Part shown: piece by piece, positions 1 through 9,027 of the stretch
How the letters are laid out: every line of letters begins with the position of its first letter
How positions within the stretch are numbered: position 1 is the first letter of the stretch
The notes under the pieces: generated by a model
What the model saw: the letters and a program-made list of their open reading frames with translations, nothing else
The model's database searches: none
What the model was told of the DNA's origin: nothing
From: Rhizobium rhizogenes NBRC 13257
Lineage (GTDB): Bacteria > Pseudomonadota > Alphaproteobacteria > Rhizobiales > Rhizobiaceae
NCBI RefSeq assembly: GCF_000696095.1
Contig: NZ_BAYX01000008.1
Span: 186,001 to 250,000 of the forward strand
Reading direction: 5' to 3'
DNA: 64,000 nucleotides
Position numbers and translations under genes: made by a program

Positions 1-2927
1 CTGCTCTTGTCGAGCGCCACTTCCAGCGCGTCCGGAGTTTCGGTCGAGGTCGAGGCGACATACCAGCCGGCATTGAACTCGACGCTGGATTCCGGGCCGT
101 TCGTATCTGCTGTGTCCACTTCCAGCCGGTAGCGGCCCCAGGTGACGGGCACGGAGATTTCCGCGCCGTCAGTGGTGGCGTTGATCGTGCCGGTTGCGAC
201 CTGCTTGGTCGAGGTGATGGGTTCGTATTTCCAGCTATTGCCGTCGCGATACCATTGATAGTCGCGCTCGACGCTGAGCAGCTTCCAGGTCAGGCCCTGC
301 ATGGCCTGCTTCTGGCCGTTCTGGTCGATTGCGATGACATGGAAGGCGCCGAGGGAATTCTCACCGAGATCGCCGTCGAATTCCGGCTTGATGCCGATGC
401 GCGGCCCATCTGCCCTGACCGGCAGCGTCAGCGAGCGCTCGACGGCGCGGCCGCCGGCTTCCTGCATCCGTACGGTGATGTCGGCGTTGAGCAATTGCGT
501 GGTCGAGGGGGTGTCGTTGATGGTGACGTCGAAGGTCGTCTTGCCATCTTCGTCCAGCGCTTGCAGGTCCTCGAGCGGCACCTGCGAGCTCTCGGCCTTG
601 TTGTCGCTGCTGCTGCTATCGCTGTCGTCGCTGGCATTTTGCCCGGCGCCCTCGTCGGCGAGGCCGAACTGATAGCCCTTGTAATCGTCGCTCTGGCGCG
701 TCGGCTTCAGCGTCACTTCGCCTTCCAGGCTGAGACCGGCGGCTGGCGCACCATAGAGATAGCGCCCTTCGATGTTGACCGGCGTCGGCTTGCCGACTTC
801 GATCGCCTTGGCGTCGCTCTTCATGTCGAATTCGGTGCGATCCGGCACGAAGTCGTCGACGAGGAAGGTTTGCGAGCCGATCGAGGAACCCTTCGGATCG
901 GTATAGATGTTCATCGTCCAGCTGCCGCGCATCGCCGTCTGCTGCAGCGGCAGGTCAACATTATAGCCGCCGAGCTTGCCGCCGTCGGTAACGATGCGGC
1001 GATCCTCGACGCCGTCGGGGCGCAGGAAGACGAAGGTGAGCGGCAGGTTCTCGACCGCCACGGAGCTGATGTCACGCGCGAGCGCCGAGGCATGCACCGT
1101 CTCGCCGACACGGTAGATGCCGCGTTCGGTCCAGGCGGTAAGGTCGATCGCGCCCGGCGCGGTGCGGCCAGCGACGCCACGGTCGGAAAGATCGAAGCCG
1201 GCGCGGGTCATGTCGAGGAAGACATAGTCCTGATCGCCGTTCTGAGCGGTGATGACGGCCGGCGTCATGCCGGCGGTGCCGCGCATCAGGCCGGCGCTGA
1301 AGGTGGCGCGGCCATTGGCATCGGTCTTGGCGGTGCCGAGGATTTCGTTGTTTTTGGCGAGCAGTTGCAGCTCGACGCCGGCGGTCGGCTTGGCGCTGCC
1401 GAGCGAGCGGGTGAACACGTTCAGCCCATCCGTGCCGGCATAGGTGGTGATGCCGATATCGGAAACCACGAACCATTGCGTCGCCTGCGAATCCCACTCC
1501 TGGACGCTGCTATTCGGCGCGACGGCGGTCAGCACATAGACACCGGGCTTGCGCTTCGGCAGGGCTTCGTCGACCGGGAAGCTGGTGACGACATCCTTGT
1601 TCAGGTTCTGCTGGATCTCGATCGAACCCTGCCAGACCAGTTCGCCGCTGGTGTCCTGAATGGTCTGGGCGCCATAGCCGCTCATCTGCGTCAGGAATTG
1701 CGAATTATTCAGCAGTTGGGCAATGTTGCGGTCGCCGATGCGGTAGAGTTTCAGATTGGCCGTGGCGGTGTTGACCGAGACGATCGGGATGCCGCGGCGC
1801 GCGGTCGACGGCAGCACGAAATTGTCGCCGGTGAAGCGGATCGAAGCCGAGCGGTCCTTGACGTAGATGTCGACATTGACCTGCGTGGCGAGATCCTCAT
1901 CGACGGAGGAGGGCAGGCCGGGGCGCAGCGAAATCCTGTAGCGCTGGCCGAAGTCGAGGCCTTCGACGCAAATCTGGTTGTCCTTGGCATCGACGCCCTT
2001 GGGGGCGGCGCCATTGACGGTGACGAACGGGGTGTAATCGACGCCGCTCTTCACCAGTTTTTCGGAGAACTGCACGCAGGCGCGCGGCGAGGCGTTGTCG
2101 TTATCCAGCGTGTTGCCGGAAACGCGGAAACCCTGGCGGGCCTTCAGGTCGTCATAGGCGGCCTGGACCGCGGCGGAACTCGTGAGCGCGAGGCTCGCCT
2201 TATAGGCGCTCAATGCCTGGCGGTAGTTCTGCGCATTTTGCAGCGAGGTTGCGAGCACGGCGAGTGCATCGGCGCGGCTCGAGGTCGTGCGGGAGAGCTG
2301 ATAGCCGTTGAGCGCGGCATAGGCTGCCTGGGTTGCAAGTGATGTGTCGTTGGTCGTCGTATTGGCGGCGCGCGCCATCTCGATCCAGAGATCGCCATTG
2401 TCCGGCGTGAGCGACAAGGCACCCTGGAAAGCGTTCAGCGCGTTGTTGACATTGCCGGAGGTAATCTCGATGCGGCCAAGCGCGATCAGGCTTTCAACGC
2501 CTTGCCCCTTCAGCTCGGCGCCGAGCGTCAGCCGGCTTTTCGCATCGCGTGCGCTCTGGATGAAATTGTCGGAGAGGAAGGAAAGCGCGGGTGCCGCGCC
2601 GATATCCGGCTCACTGGCGGCGGCCGTCTCGACGATCTTGCCGGCGATGGCGCCTGCCACAGTGTTGAGCTGGTTAAAATCGGACTTCAGGAAGCACCAT
2701 TTCACCTTGGGATTATAGGTGAAGGCCTTGCACGATTTGTCGCCGATGCAGGACGTCGAGCATTGGTCGAGCGTCACGTTCTGCTCGGTGCGCAGGTCGA
2801 AACCGTAGTAGTCGCCGTCCTGCGTGGTGACCACTTGTCGCTTGGTGTCGGCAGCCCCTGCCGGCATCAATGTGGTGAAAGTAGCGAGAAGAAAAGCGGA
2901 AAGCCCGATAAACGCGCGCATAGACAT
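1..2927 (-). CDS. Alpha-2-macroglobulin family protein with N-terminal PAN-like segment (5' part; runs off left edge)
   Basis: About 975 N-terminal residues are visible; the gene continues beyond base 1. A signal peptide (residues 1 to about 25, ending PAGAAD) has no lipobox cysteine, so the product looks periplasmic or secreted rather than lipid-anchored like many bacterial YfhM proteins. Residues about 30-95 are cysteine-rich (DQCSTSC, SCKAF, WCFL) as in PAN/apple domains. Beta-rich macroglobulin-type sequence follows (for example TERGIYRVGETVHASAL), with a Ser/Asp-rich linker near residue 766. The family traps proteases and protects the envelope, usually alongside the peptidoglycan synthase PbpC. 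The bait and thioester regions lie outside the window. Start chosen at ATG 2927, with GGGGAGGA at 2931-2938. The ATG at 2921 is an in-frame alternative. Confidence 0.88.
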   Translation of the reverse strand, partial: MSMRAFIGLSAFLLATFTTLMPAGAADTKRQVVTTQDGDYYGFDLRTEQNVTLDQCSTSCIGDKSCKAFTYNPKVKWCFLKSDFNQLNTVAGAIAGKIVETAAASEPDIGAAPALSFLSDNFIQSARDAKSRLTLGAELKGQGVESLIALGRIEITSGNVNNALNAFQGALSLTPDNGDLWIEMARAANTTTNDTSLATQAAYAALNGYQLSRTTSSRADALAVLATSLQNAQNYRQALSAYKASLALTSSAAVQAAYDDLKARQGFRVSGNTLDNDNASPRACVQFSEKLVKSGVDYTPFVTVNGAAPKGVDAKDNQICVEGLDFGQRYRISLRPGLPSSVDEDLATQVNVDIYVKDRSASIRFTGDNFVLPSTARRGIPIVSVNTATANLKLYRIGDRNIAQLLNNSQFLTQMSGYGAQTIQDTSGELVWQGSIEIQQNLNKDVVTSFPVDEALPKRKPGVYVLTAVAPNSSVQEWDSQATQWFVVSDIGITTYAGTDGLNVFTRSLGSAKPTAGVELQLLAKNNEILGTAKTDANGRATFSAGLMRGTAGMTPAVITAQNGDQDYVFLDMTRAGFDLSDRGVAGRTAPGAIDLTAWTERGIYRVGETVHASALARDISSVAVENLPLTFVFLRPDGVEDRRIVTDGGKLGGYNVDLPLQQTAMRGSWTMNIYTDPKGSSIGSQTFLVDDFVPDRTEFDMKSDAKAIEVGKPTPVNIEGRYLYGAPAAGLSLEGEVTLKPTRQSDDYKGYQFGLADEGAGQNASDDSDSSSSDNKAESSQVPLEDLQALDEDGKTTFDVTINDTPSTTQLLNADITVRMQEAGGRAVERSLTLPVRADGPRIGIKPEFDGDLGENSLGAFHVIAIDQNGQKQAMQGLTWKLLSVERDYQWYRDGNSWKYEPITSTKQVATGTINATTDGAEISVPVTWGRYRLEVDTADTNGPESSVEFNAGWYVASTSTETPDALEVALDKS

Positions 2928-3138
2928 AAGTCCTCCCCAACGCTGCCGTTTTTGATTGGCCGCACTCTTCAAACTTCAGGTTGGTTTGTCAACCAAGCGT
3001 GGAGAAGTGAATGTGCGGTTTACGACTATGACGATCTATCTGGTGCACGAAATGACACGGACAAGGTGTGGCGCTCGTAGGATATGCTTTCACGGATACG
3101 AATTCTATCCCACGCTCCGCCGCATCGGTGCTGCCGCA

Positions 3139-3172
3139 TAAAAGAAAAGACATCGGCCCGGAAACCGATGTC
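3139..3172 (-). terminator. Rho-independent terminator of the aldo/keto reductase gene
   Basis: On the minus strand an 8-bp perfect stem (GACATCGG at 3149-3156 against CCGATGTC at 3165-3172, 8-base loop) is followed by the T-rich run TCTTTTCTTTT. It lies 39 bases after the stop codon of the reductase gene at 3212. Confidence 0.8.
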
Positions 3173-3211
3173 CTTATTACATGGTTGCATGTCGGATGCT
3201 TGACGACGTTG

Positions 3212-4207
3212 TCAGATATTCGTCATCGCCAGCGAAGCCTCGGTATATCGTTTTCCGGCTACCTTTTCGAGCGGCATGATATCGCTCAGCGCCTGCACTT
3301 CGGCAGCCGAAAGCCTGATGTCGGCGGCTGCCGCGTTTTGTTCGAGATGGTGCAGTTTGCGGGCACCGGGGATCGGCACGATATCGTCGCCCTGATGCAG
3401 GACCCAGGCGAGCGCCAGCTGCGCGGCCGTGACGCCCTTGTCCTTGGCGAGGGATTCGAGCTTGGCGACGAGGGCGGCGTTGGCGTCGAAGTTCTCATCC
3501 TGGAAGCGCGGCAGGCTGCGGCGGAAATCGTCCGTGGCAAGATCGTCCACCTTGCTGATCGCGCCGGTCAGGAAGCCACGGCCAAGCGGGCTGTAGGGCA
3601 CGAAGCCGATGCCGAGTTCGCGGCAGACGGCAAGCACATCTTCTTCCGGGTCGCGGGTCCAGAGCGAATATTCGCTCTGCAGCGCGGCGATCGGGTGCAC
3701 CGCATGGGCGCGGCGGATGGTGGCGGCTCCCGCTTCCGAAAGGCCGAGCGCGCGCACCTTGCCTTCCTTCACCAGATCCGCCATGGCGCCGACCGTATCC
3801 TCGATCGGTACATTCGGATCGACGCGGTGCTGGTAGAACAGGTCGATGACATCGGTGCCGAGCCGCTTCAGCGATGCTTCGGCCACCTCCTTCACATGTT
3901 CCGGCCGGCTGTCGACACCGACCATCGATGCCAGGCCCGACTTTGTCAGATCGAGCTTGAAGCCGAACTTGGTGGCGATGACGACGCGGTCGCGGACCGG
4001 CTTCAGCGCCCGGCCGAGCAACACTTCATTGGTAAAGGGGCCGTAGGTCTCGGCGGTATCGAAAAAGGTGACGCCAAGATCGACGGCGCGATGCAGCGTC
4101 TTCACCGATTCATTCTCGTCGGAAGCACCATAGCCGAAGCTCATGCCCATGCAGCCGAGGCCGACGGCGGAAACGGTGAGATCCTGTCCGAGTTTGCGGG
4201 TTTTCAT
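3212..4207 (-). CDS. Aldo/keto reductase
   Basis: A 331-residue protein of the aldo/keto reductase superfamily: soluble, TIM-barrel, NADPH-dependent reduction of aldehydes or ketones. Family marks are GLGCMGMSFGYG near the N-terminus, the catalytic Asp/Tyr segment FFDTAETYGPFTNE, the Lys in VIATKFGF, and DLFYQHRVDP for the His position. The sequence QSEYSLWTRDPE resembles the YakC/AKR13 group. The start was set at ATG 4207 because GAGGAATAC precedes it and MKTRKLG is the expected N-terminus; upstream in-frame codons have no family match. It is transcribed away from the LysR gene at 4345 and is the likely target of that regulator. The substrate cannot be told from sequence. Confidence 0.93.
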   Translation of the reverse strand: MKTRKLGQDLTVSAVGLGCMGMSFGYGASDENESVKTLHRAVDLGVTFFDTAETYGPFTNEVLLGRALKPVRDRVVIATKFGFKLDLTKSGLASMVGVDSRPEHVKEVAEASLKRLGTDVIDLFYQHRVDPNVPIEDTVGAMADLVKEGKVRALGLSEAGAATIRRAHAVHPIAALQSEYSLWTRDPEEDVLAVCRELGIGFVPYSPLGRGFLTGAISKVDDLATDDFRRSLPRFQDENFDANAALVAKLESLAKDKGVTAAQLALAWVLHQGDDIVPIPGARKLHHLEQNAAAADIRLSAAEVQALSDIMPLEKVAGKRYTEASLAMTNI

Positions 4208-4344
4208 TGTCGTATTCCTCTTGAACTTTGTTGCGTTCGGCGCCGACCAGGCTGGCCGTTCGTGTTGACGAGAGGAACGTAGGCTCCTCGATAATGAATG
4301 AAAATCCGTGCAAACTCTAACAGGCTGTTCTATCATTTAGATCA

Positions 4345-5238
4345 ATGAACAGAACCCAGCTCTCTCAATTGGCGGTTCTTGCTGCCGTCGCCGCCCATCG
4401 CAGCTTCCGTGCCGCCGGCAAGGAATTGTCGATTGCGCCCTCTGCCGTCAGCCATGCCATCTCCAGCCTGGAAGAGAGCCTTGGCGTGCGGCTGCTTGCT
4501 CGCACCACCCGCAGCGTCTTGCCGACGGAGGAGGGCCAGACGCTGCTGGACCGACTGGCGCCGGCTCTGGAGCAAATCGATATCGCGCTGGAGGATACGC
4601 TGGCCATGCGCGGCCGCCCGGCGGGCAATTTGCGCATCACCGCGCCGCGCTTCGCCTCCGATCTGCTGATGGCGCCACGGCTCGGCGATTTCCTCAATAC
4701 CTATCCCGACATCACGCTGGAGATCGCCAATGAGGATGGTTTCAGCGATATCGTCAAGGAAGGCTTCGATGCCGGCATCCGGCTGGAGGAGAGCGTCGAG
4801 GGGGACATGATCGCGGTGAAGGTATCACCCGACATCCGCACGGTCATCGCCGGATCTCCGGCCTATTTCGAGAACAATCCTAGGCCGTTGCACCCGCGTG
4901 ATCTCGTCCATCACCGCTGCATCAAGCGGCGTTTTACCGATGGGTCGATCTATCGCTGGGAGTTCGAGAAGGATGGCCGCGAGCTGATCGTCGCCGTCGA
5001 CGGCCCCTTGATCGTCATCGAGGACCGGCTCGCGGTTCTGGCGGCAGTCAACGGCGCCGGCCTCTCCTATCTGTTCGACATACGCGTAAAGCAGGAACTG
5101 GCGGACGGCAGCCTGATCCGCGTGCTGGAGGACTGGTGCCCGCCTTATCCCGGCTTCTGCATCTATTATCCCAGCCGCCGCCAGATGCGCCCGGCGCTGA
5201 GAGCCTTCATCGATTTCTTCAAATACACCGGGCCGTGA
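4345..5238 (+). CDS. LysR-family transcriptional regulator
   Basis: A 297-residue LysR-type regulator. The winged helix-turn-helix fills residues 1 to about 60 (AAHRSFRAAGKELSIAPSAVSHAISSLEE), followed by a periplasmic-binding-protein-like effector domain to the C-terminus. The 137-base gap to the divergent aldo/keto reductase contains AACAG-G-CTGTT at 4319-4329 and TCATT-N6-AATGA at 4333-4348, the latter covering the start codon. Both are plausible but short operator candidates. A hairpin after the stop (AGCAGCGG/CCGCTGCT, 5243-5264) lacks a T-run. Its inducer is unknown; control of the neighbouring reductase is inferred from the divergent layout. Confidence 0.93.
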   Translation: MNRTQLSQLAVLAAVAAHRSFRAAGKELSIAPSAVSHAISSLEESLGVRLLARTTRSVLPTEEGQTLLDRLAPALEQIDIALEDTLAMRGRPAGNLRITAPRFASDLLMAPRLGDFLNTYPDITLEIANEDGFSDIVKEGFDAGIRLEESVEGDMIAVKVSPDIRTVIAGSPAYFENNPRPLHPRDLVHHRCIKRRFTDGSIYRWEFEKDGRELIVAVDGPLIVIEDRLAVLAAVNGAGLSYLFDIRVKQELADGSLIRVLEDWCPPYPGFCIYYPSRRQMRPALRAFIDFFKYTGP

Positions 5239-5337
5239 GGTGAGCAGCGGGAAAATCCGCTGCTGACGGAATCGGGTGGTGGTTCGCAGTAAAAATGTCT
5301 GAACTCGCCGTACGAACCGAGACAAGGATTGCAGAGG

Positions 5338-5955
5338 ATGAAAAAGCCGGGATCGATGAAGGGCTTGGAGGAACTCGGACGCGTCAGGCTGTCGAAGAAT
5401 TTCTTCTTCCGCGACTTCCTGCATTCGGAGATCGCCGATTTCTACCGCATTCCCAATATCCCCGAGGATCCTGATCTCGCGATCGAGAGCGGCCGCAGGC
5501 TTTGCGAGGAACTGCTGGAGCCGCTGGAGGCCACCTTCGGTCGGCTGCATATCCGCTCCGGCTATCGCGCCCCTGATGTCAATGCCTTCGGCAACAGGAA
5601 CGGGCTGAACTGCTCGACCAATCCTCACACCGCCGCCCATCACATTTGGGACATGCGCGATCTGGACGACTGCATGGGCGCCGCCGTCTGCGTCGTCGTG
5701 CCGTGGCTGATCGATCATTGCCACGAGGAGGGAGATTGGCGGAAGCTGGCCTGGTGGATCCACGATCACCTGCCCTATGCCTCGCTCTGCTTCTTCCCGA
5801 AACTATGGGCCTTCAACATCCAGTGGCACGAGCGGCCGATGCGAACCATCCAGAGCTATGTCAGCCCGCGCGGCATGCTGACCAAGAGGGGCATGGCGAA
5901 CTGGGAAGGCGATCATTCGGCTCTCTACGAAGGGCTGCCAAAGCTTAGAACTTGA
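5338..5955 (+). CDS. Peptidase M15-like (DD-peptidase fold) protein of unknown role
   Basis: A 205-residue protein without a signal peptide or membrane segment. The pattern IRSGYRAPDVNAFGN, then HHIWDMRDL, and finally FNIQWHE resembles the order of conserved blocks in the M15/Hedgehog-type metallopeptidase fold (SGYR, His-x3-Asp, W-x-His). Only a distant match is suggested and activity is uncertain, since the usual S-x-H-x2-G-x-A-x-D block is replaced by TAAHHIWDMRD. Start at ATG 5338, with AAGGA about nine bases upstream; the TTG at 5329 is less likely. The gene ends inside the convergent acetyltransferase gene by 11 bases. Confidence 0.65.
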   Translation: MKKPGSMKGLEELGRVRLSKNFFFRDFLHSEIADFYRIPNIPEDPDLAIESGRRLCEELLEPLEATFGRLHIRSGYRAPDVNAFGNRNGLNCSTNPHTAAHHIWDMRDLDDCMGAAVCVVVPWLIDHCHEEGDWRKLAWWIHDHLPYASLCFFPKLWAFNIQWHERPMRTIQSYVSPRGMLTKRGMANWEGDHSALYEGLPKLRT

Positions 5956-6388
5956 TGCGGTAACGAATGAGCCCATCGCTCTTGATGTAGCTGTCATAGA
6001 GCTTGCGGGCCGTGGCGTTGTCCTCTTCGGTGTGCCAATAGAGCCGCGCCCAGCCATTCCCCTTGCAAAGCGAGACGAGATCGTCGAGCAACGCTCGGCC
6101 GACGCCCTGGCCGCGTGTGCTTTCGTCGACGAAGAGGTCCTCGAGATAGCATTCCGGTTCTCTGATCCATGTGCTCTCATGCGTCAGGCACAGTGCGAAA
6201 CCCTTGACCTCACCATCGACCTCGGCGACGCGCATGAACATGGCGGACACCGGATCGAATATCCGGCGCCATGTCATGTCGGTGATATCGGGCGCGACGT
6301 CGGCGCGATAGAAGGCGAGATATCCGGCCCAAAGCTTGCGCCAGCGGGTTTCGTCTTCAGGCTTGGCGTCGCGCACGACCACGGTCAT
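5945..6388 (-). CDS. GNAT-family N-acetyltransferase
   Basis: 147 residues, the normal length of a single GNAT domain, which transfers an acetyl group from acetyl-CoA to an amine. The acetyl-CoA pyrophosphate-binding loop is visible as ESTRGQGVGRALLDDL (Q-x2-G-x-G/A type) near residue 95, preceded by the beta4 strand CYLEDLFVDE. The C-terminal part (WHTEEDNATARKLYDSY) is typical of small-molecule or protein N-acetyltransferases of the YhbS/PhnO kind. Substrate unknown. It converges with the M15-like gene (11-base overlap) and lies upstream of, and on the same strand as, the aldo/keto reductase at 6403. Confidence 0.9.
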   Translation of the reverse strand: MTVVVRDAKPEDETRWRKLWAGYLAFYRADVAPDITDMTWRRIFDPVSAMFMRVAEVDGEVKGFALCLTHESTWIREPECYLEDLFVDESTRGQGVGRALLDDLVSLCKGNGWARLYWHTEEDNATARKLYDSYIKSDGLIRYRIKF

Positions 6389-6402
6389 CGGTTCGTCCTT
6401 GT

Positions 6403-7353
6403 CTATTCGCCGGCCTTGTCGAGCAGGGCCATGGCCTCGTCGGAAAGCTTGAGCTTCGCCGAATTGATCAGCGCGTCAAGCTGGCCGAGGCTGGTGGCGC
6501 TGGCGATCGGGGCGGTGACGCCTCGTTTGCGCAGCAGCCAGGCAAGCGCGACTTCGGCTGGCTTCGAGCCGGTTTCGTCGGAAACCTTGTCGAGAGCTGC
6601 AAGAATGCGCAGGCCCTTGTCGTCAAGATAGGCAGCCACTCGGTTTTCGCGCGCCCGTCCCTCGGTATCAGCCTTGGTGCGGTATTTGCCGGTGAGGAAG
6701 CCGGCGGCGAGGCTGAAATAGGTGATGACGCCGATGTCTTCTCGCACGCAGAGATCCGCCAGCGGCCCTTCGAAGCTGTCGCGCGCATAGAGGTTATATT
6801 CCGGTTGCAGCACGTCGTAGCGCGGCAGGCCTGTCTTGGCGGCGGCATCGAGGGAAGCCTGCAACTGCTCGGCGTTAAGGTTGGAGCAGCCGACATGGCG
6901 GATCTTGCCCTGTTCCTTCAGCTTGGCATAGGCGCTGAGTGATTCCTCATGCGGCGTTTCCGGGTCCGGCCAGTGCGACAGATAGAGGTCGATATAGTCT
7001 GTCTGCAGCCGCTTCAGCGAAGCGTCGACCGCCTGGAGGATATAATCGGCCTTCAGGCCCTTCTTGTCCGGCCCCATGTCCGAGCCGACCTTGGTGATGA
7101 TGATGGCCTTGTCGCGGGCGATGCCGCTCTGCTTCAGCCACTTGCCGATGATCTCCTCGGAATCGCCGCCCTTGTTGCCGGGAACCCAGCGGGAATAGAC
7201 GTCGGCGGTGTCGATCGTGTTGAAGCCGGCGTCGAAGAAGGCGTCGAGCAGGGCATAGGAGGTTTTCTCATCGGCCGTCCAGCCGAAGACATTGCCGCCG
7301 AAAACGATCGGGGCGACGAAAAGATCGGTACGTCCAAGCTTGCGCAGGTCCAT
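6403..7353 (-). CDS. Aldo/keto reductase
   Basis: A 316-residue aldo/keto reductase, clearly different from the one at 3212. Catalytic-site blocks are TIDTADVYSRW (Asp and Tyr), IITKVGS (Lys) and DLYLSHWPDP (His). The nucleotide-binding C-terminus has VALAWLLRKRGVTAPIASATS. The protein resembles the group that handles sugars or small aldehydes with NADPH. Start at ATG 7353 (GGAGA six bases upstream); the in-frame codon at 7371 would add MIWRCI, which is not family-like. The GNAT gene starts 14 bases beyond its 3' end. Confidence 0.93.
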   Translation of the reverse strand: MDLRKLGRTDLFVAPIVFGGNVFGWTADEKTSYALLDAFFDAGFNTIDTADVYSRWVPGNKGGDSEEIIGKWLKQSGIARDKAIIITKVGSDMGPDKKGLKADYILQAVDASLKRLQTDYIDLYLSHWPDPETPHEESLSAYAKLKEQGKIRHVGCSNLNAEQLQASLDAAAKTGLPRYDVLQPEYNLYARDSFEGPLADLCVREDIGVITYFSLAAGFLTGKYRTKADTEGRARENRVAAYLDDKGLRILAALDKVSDETGSKPAEVALAWLLRKRGVTAPIASATSLGQLDALINSAKLKLSDEAMALLDKAGE

Positions 7354-7459
7354 GATACATCTCCAAATCACTTGAGTGGGAAGCTGGCGTCAGAGGCGCC
7401 AGCGGGGAGGGACAAGGCAGGCTACCGCCGAGGCCAGCGAAATTCCACTAACGATTTCT

Positions 7460-8458
7460 TTATTCGGCTGCGGATCGCCGGTAGTGGCTGGGCGGCAGTT
7501 CGTTGTATTTCGACCAGACTCGCCGCATGTGCCGCGGCGAGGCGAAGCCGGATTTTTCCGCCACGCGCTCCATGTCCATACGCGAATTGGTCAGCACGTC
7601 GCGGGCAAGGGTGACGCGCATCAGATTGACATAGGCGGTCACCGACAGGCCGGCATGCTCCTGGAACAGCCGGGATATATGCCGCGCGCTCATCGCGCCA
7701 ATCCGGGCAAGTTCGGACAGCGACCAGCCATGGGCGGGGTCGGCCATGATTGCGTCCTGTACGCGGTGAATGGCGGGATGGACATGGTTTCGGCCGCTGA
7801 GCCAGGGCGAAAGCTGCGGTTCGGCGCCGGTGCGGCGCATATAGACGACCATGTGGCGGGCGATCGTCAAGGCCGTTACCGGCGAGGTGAGTTTCGAGGC
7901 GATATGCAGCATCAGGTCCGTGCCGGTGGAAATGCCAGCGCTGGAATAGCGCTCGCGATCCTCGACATAGAGCCTATTGTCGAGAACCCGCGCGGTCGGG
8001 GCATAGTGCCGGACCTCTTCGATGCAGGCCGCATGCGTCGTGCAGGCATGGCCCTCGAGCAGGCCGGCGCGGGCGGCGAGCACGGCGCCGGAACAGATGG
8101 TGACGAGCGTGATGCCGGGGCGGATGGCCGTCTTCAGCCAGGCGGTGAGAATATCCAATTCCGGTTCGACATCATCGGCGTCAGACGGCGGCGTGACGCT
8201 GCCGGAGACGACGACATAGGCTCCGTCGGGAATACGATCCGGCAGCGGCGACAGTTCGGCAAGCAGCAGTCCGACCGACGTCGTCTGCGTCGGCCGGGCG
8301 GCGATAAAGCGATAGTCGAACAGGACGTCATCCTGTTCGACATTGGCGCGGCGCAGAACCTCCATCGGCCCGGCGACATCCATCAGCAGCGTATAGGGCG
8401 GCAGGACGACATAGACCGGAATGATGCGGCGATGGACGTGTCTGTCGCCTTGGTTCAT
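7460..8458 (-). CDS. GlxA-type transcriptional regulator (DJ-1/PfpI domain plus AraC DNA-binding domain)
   Basis: 332 residues with the two-domain layout of the GlxA family. Residues about 10-190 form a class-I glutamine-amidotransferase-like DJ-1/PfpI domain (YVVLPPYTLLMDVAGPMEVL; TICSGAVLAARAGLLEG carries the nucleophile-elbow Cys region). Residues about 225-330 hold the double helix-turn-helix of AraC/XylS regulators (WSLSELARIGAMSARHISRLFQ, and ERVAEKSGFASPRHMRRVW). Its start codon overlaps the stop of the isochorismatase-like gene by 4 bases (ATGA), so the two are translationally coupled. In this family such regulators often control the gene beside them. The ligand is unknown. Confidence 0.93.
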   Translation of the reverse strand: MNQGDRHVHRRIIPVYVVLPPYTLLMDVAGPMEVLRRANVEQDDVLFDYRFIAARPTQTTSVGLLLAELSPLPDRIPDGAYVVVSGSVTPPSDADDVEPELDILTAWLKTAIRPGITLVTICSGAVLAARAGLLEGHACTTHAACIEEVRHYAPTARVLDNRLYVEDRERYSSAGISTGTDLMLHIASKLTSPVTALTIARHMVVYMRRTGAEPQLSPWLSGRNHVHPAIHRVQDAIMADPAHGWSLSELARIGAMSARHISRLFQEHAGLSVTAYVNLMRVTLARDVLTNSRMDMERVAEKSGFASPRHMRRVWSKYNELPPSHYRRSAAE

Positions 8459-9027
8459 GCGGCGCTCCTGAGCGCCGTCGAGGCAAGCGCGTCTTCGACC
8501 GTCGCGATGCGGGCGAAACGGCCAGCCAATACCAGTTCGGTGCGCTTCTTGATGTCATCGGCGCTGAAGACCGTGCCCGACGCATGCGTCATCGGGAAGG
8601 TTAACGTCGCCTCGGTGACGTAGTCGACGGCATAGCCGAGATCGGAGGCATGGCGCGTCGTGGTTTCACAGCATTGCTCGGTGCGGATGCCGGAGACGAT
8701 CAGCTTGCGGATGCCGTTTTCCACCAGCCAGACATCGAGACCCGAGCCGACCAGCGCGGAATGGCGATGCTTGTGGAAGACGGCGTCAGCGTCGAGCGTG
8801 ATCTCTTCGAGCTTGCGGACATAGCCGCTCTTCAGGCTGAAATGCTCGTCGCCATCGCCGTCGACATGAAAAATCTGCACGACGGGAATGCCACGCGCCT
8901 TGGCGCCGTCGATCAGCGCCTGCAAGCGGCTGGTGAAGGCGGGCAGGTCGTCCGTTTGCCAGTAGGGACGCTGGCGGAAGGATTCCTGGACATCGATAAC
9001 CAGCAGGGCGGTGTCGGCATGGGACAT
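8455..9027 (-). CDS. Isochorismatase-like cysteine hydrolase
   Basis: 190 residues of the isochorismatase superfamily, whose members hydrolyse amides or enol ethers using an Asp-Lys-Cys triad. The Asp is in LLVIDVQESF near residue 10, the Lys in FHKHRHSAL, and the Cys in SGIRTEQCCETT. Members include nicotinamidases, N-carbamoylsarcosine amidases and others; the substrate here is not identifiable. Start at ATG 9027, supported by AGGAGATACG directly upstream; the longer reading to 9171 lacks family similarity. It is first in a two-gene operon with the GlxA-type regulator. Confidence 0.9.
   Translation of the reverse strand: MSHADTALLVIDVQESFRQRPYWQTDDLPAFTSRLQALIDGAKARGIPVVQIFHVDGDGDEHFSLKSGYVRKLEEITLDADAVFHKHRHSALVGSGLDVWLVENGIRKLIVSGIRTEQCCETTTRHASDLGYAVDYVTEATLTFPMTHASGTVFSADDIKKRTELVLAGRFARIATVEDALASTALRSAA

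Noticed and set aside
255..2342. Long plus-strand frame of 695 codons
   Set aside because: It is the antisense of the alpha-2-macroglobulin gene, whose minus-strand frame has a signal peptide, a ribosome site and family likeness. High GC keeps the opposite strand open.
3068..4282. Plus-strand 404-codon frame opposite the aldo/keto reductase
   Set aside because: Shadow; the real gene has motifs, ribosome site and terminator.
5243..5264. Hairpin AGCAGCGG/CCGCTGCT after the LysR gene as a terminator
   Set aside because: No T-run on either strand; kept only as a remark.
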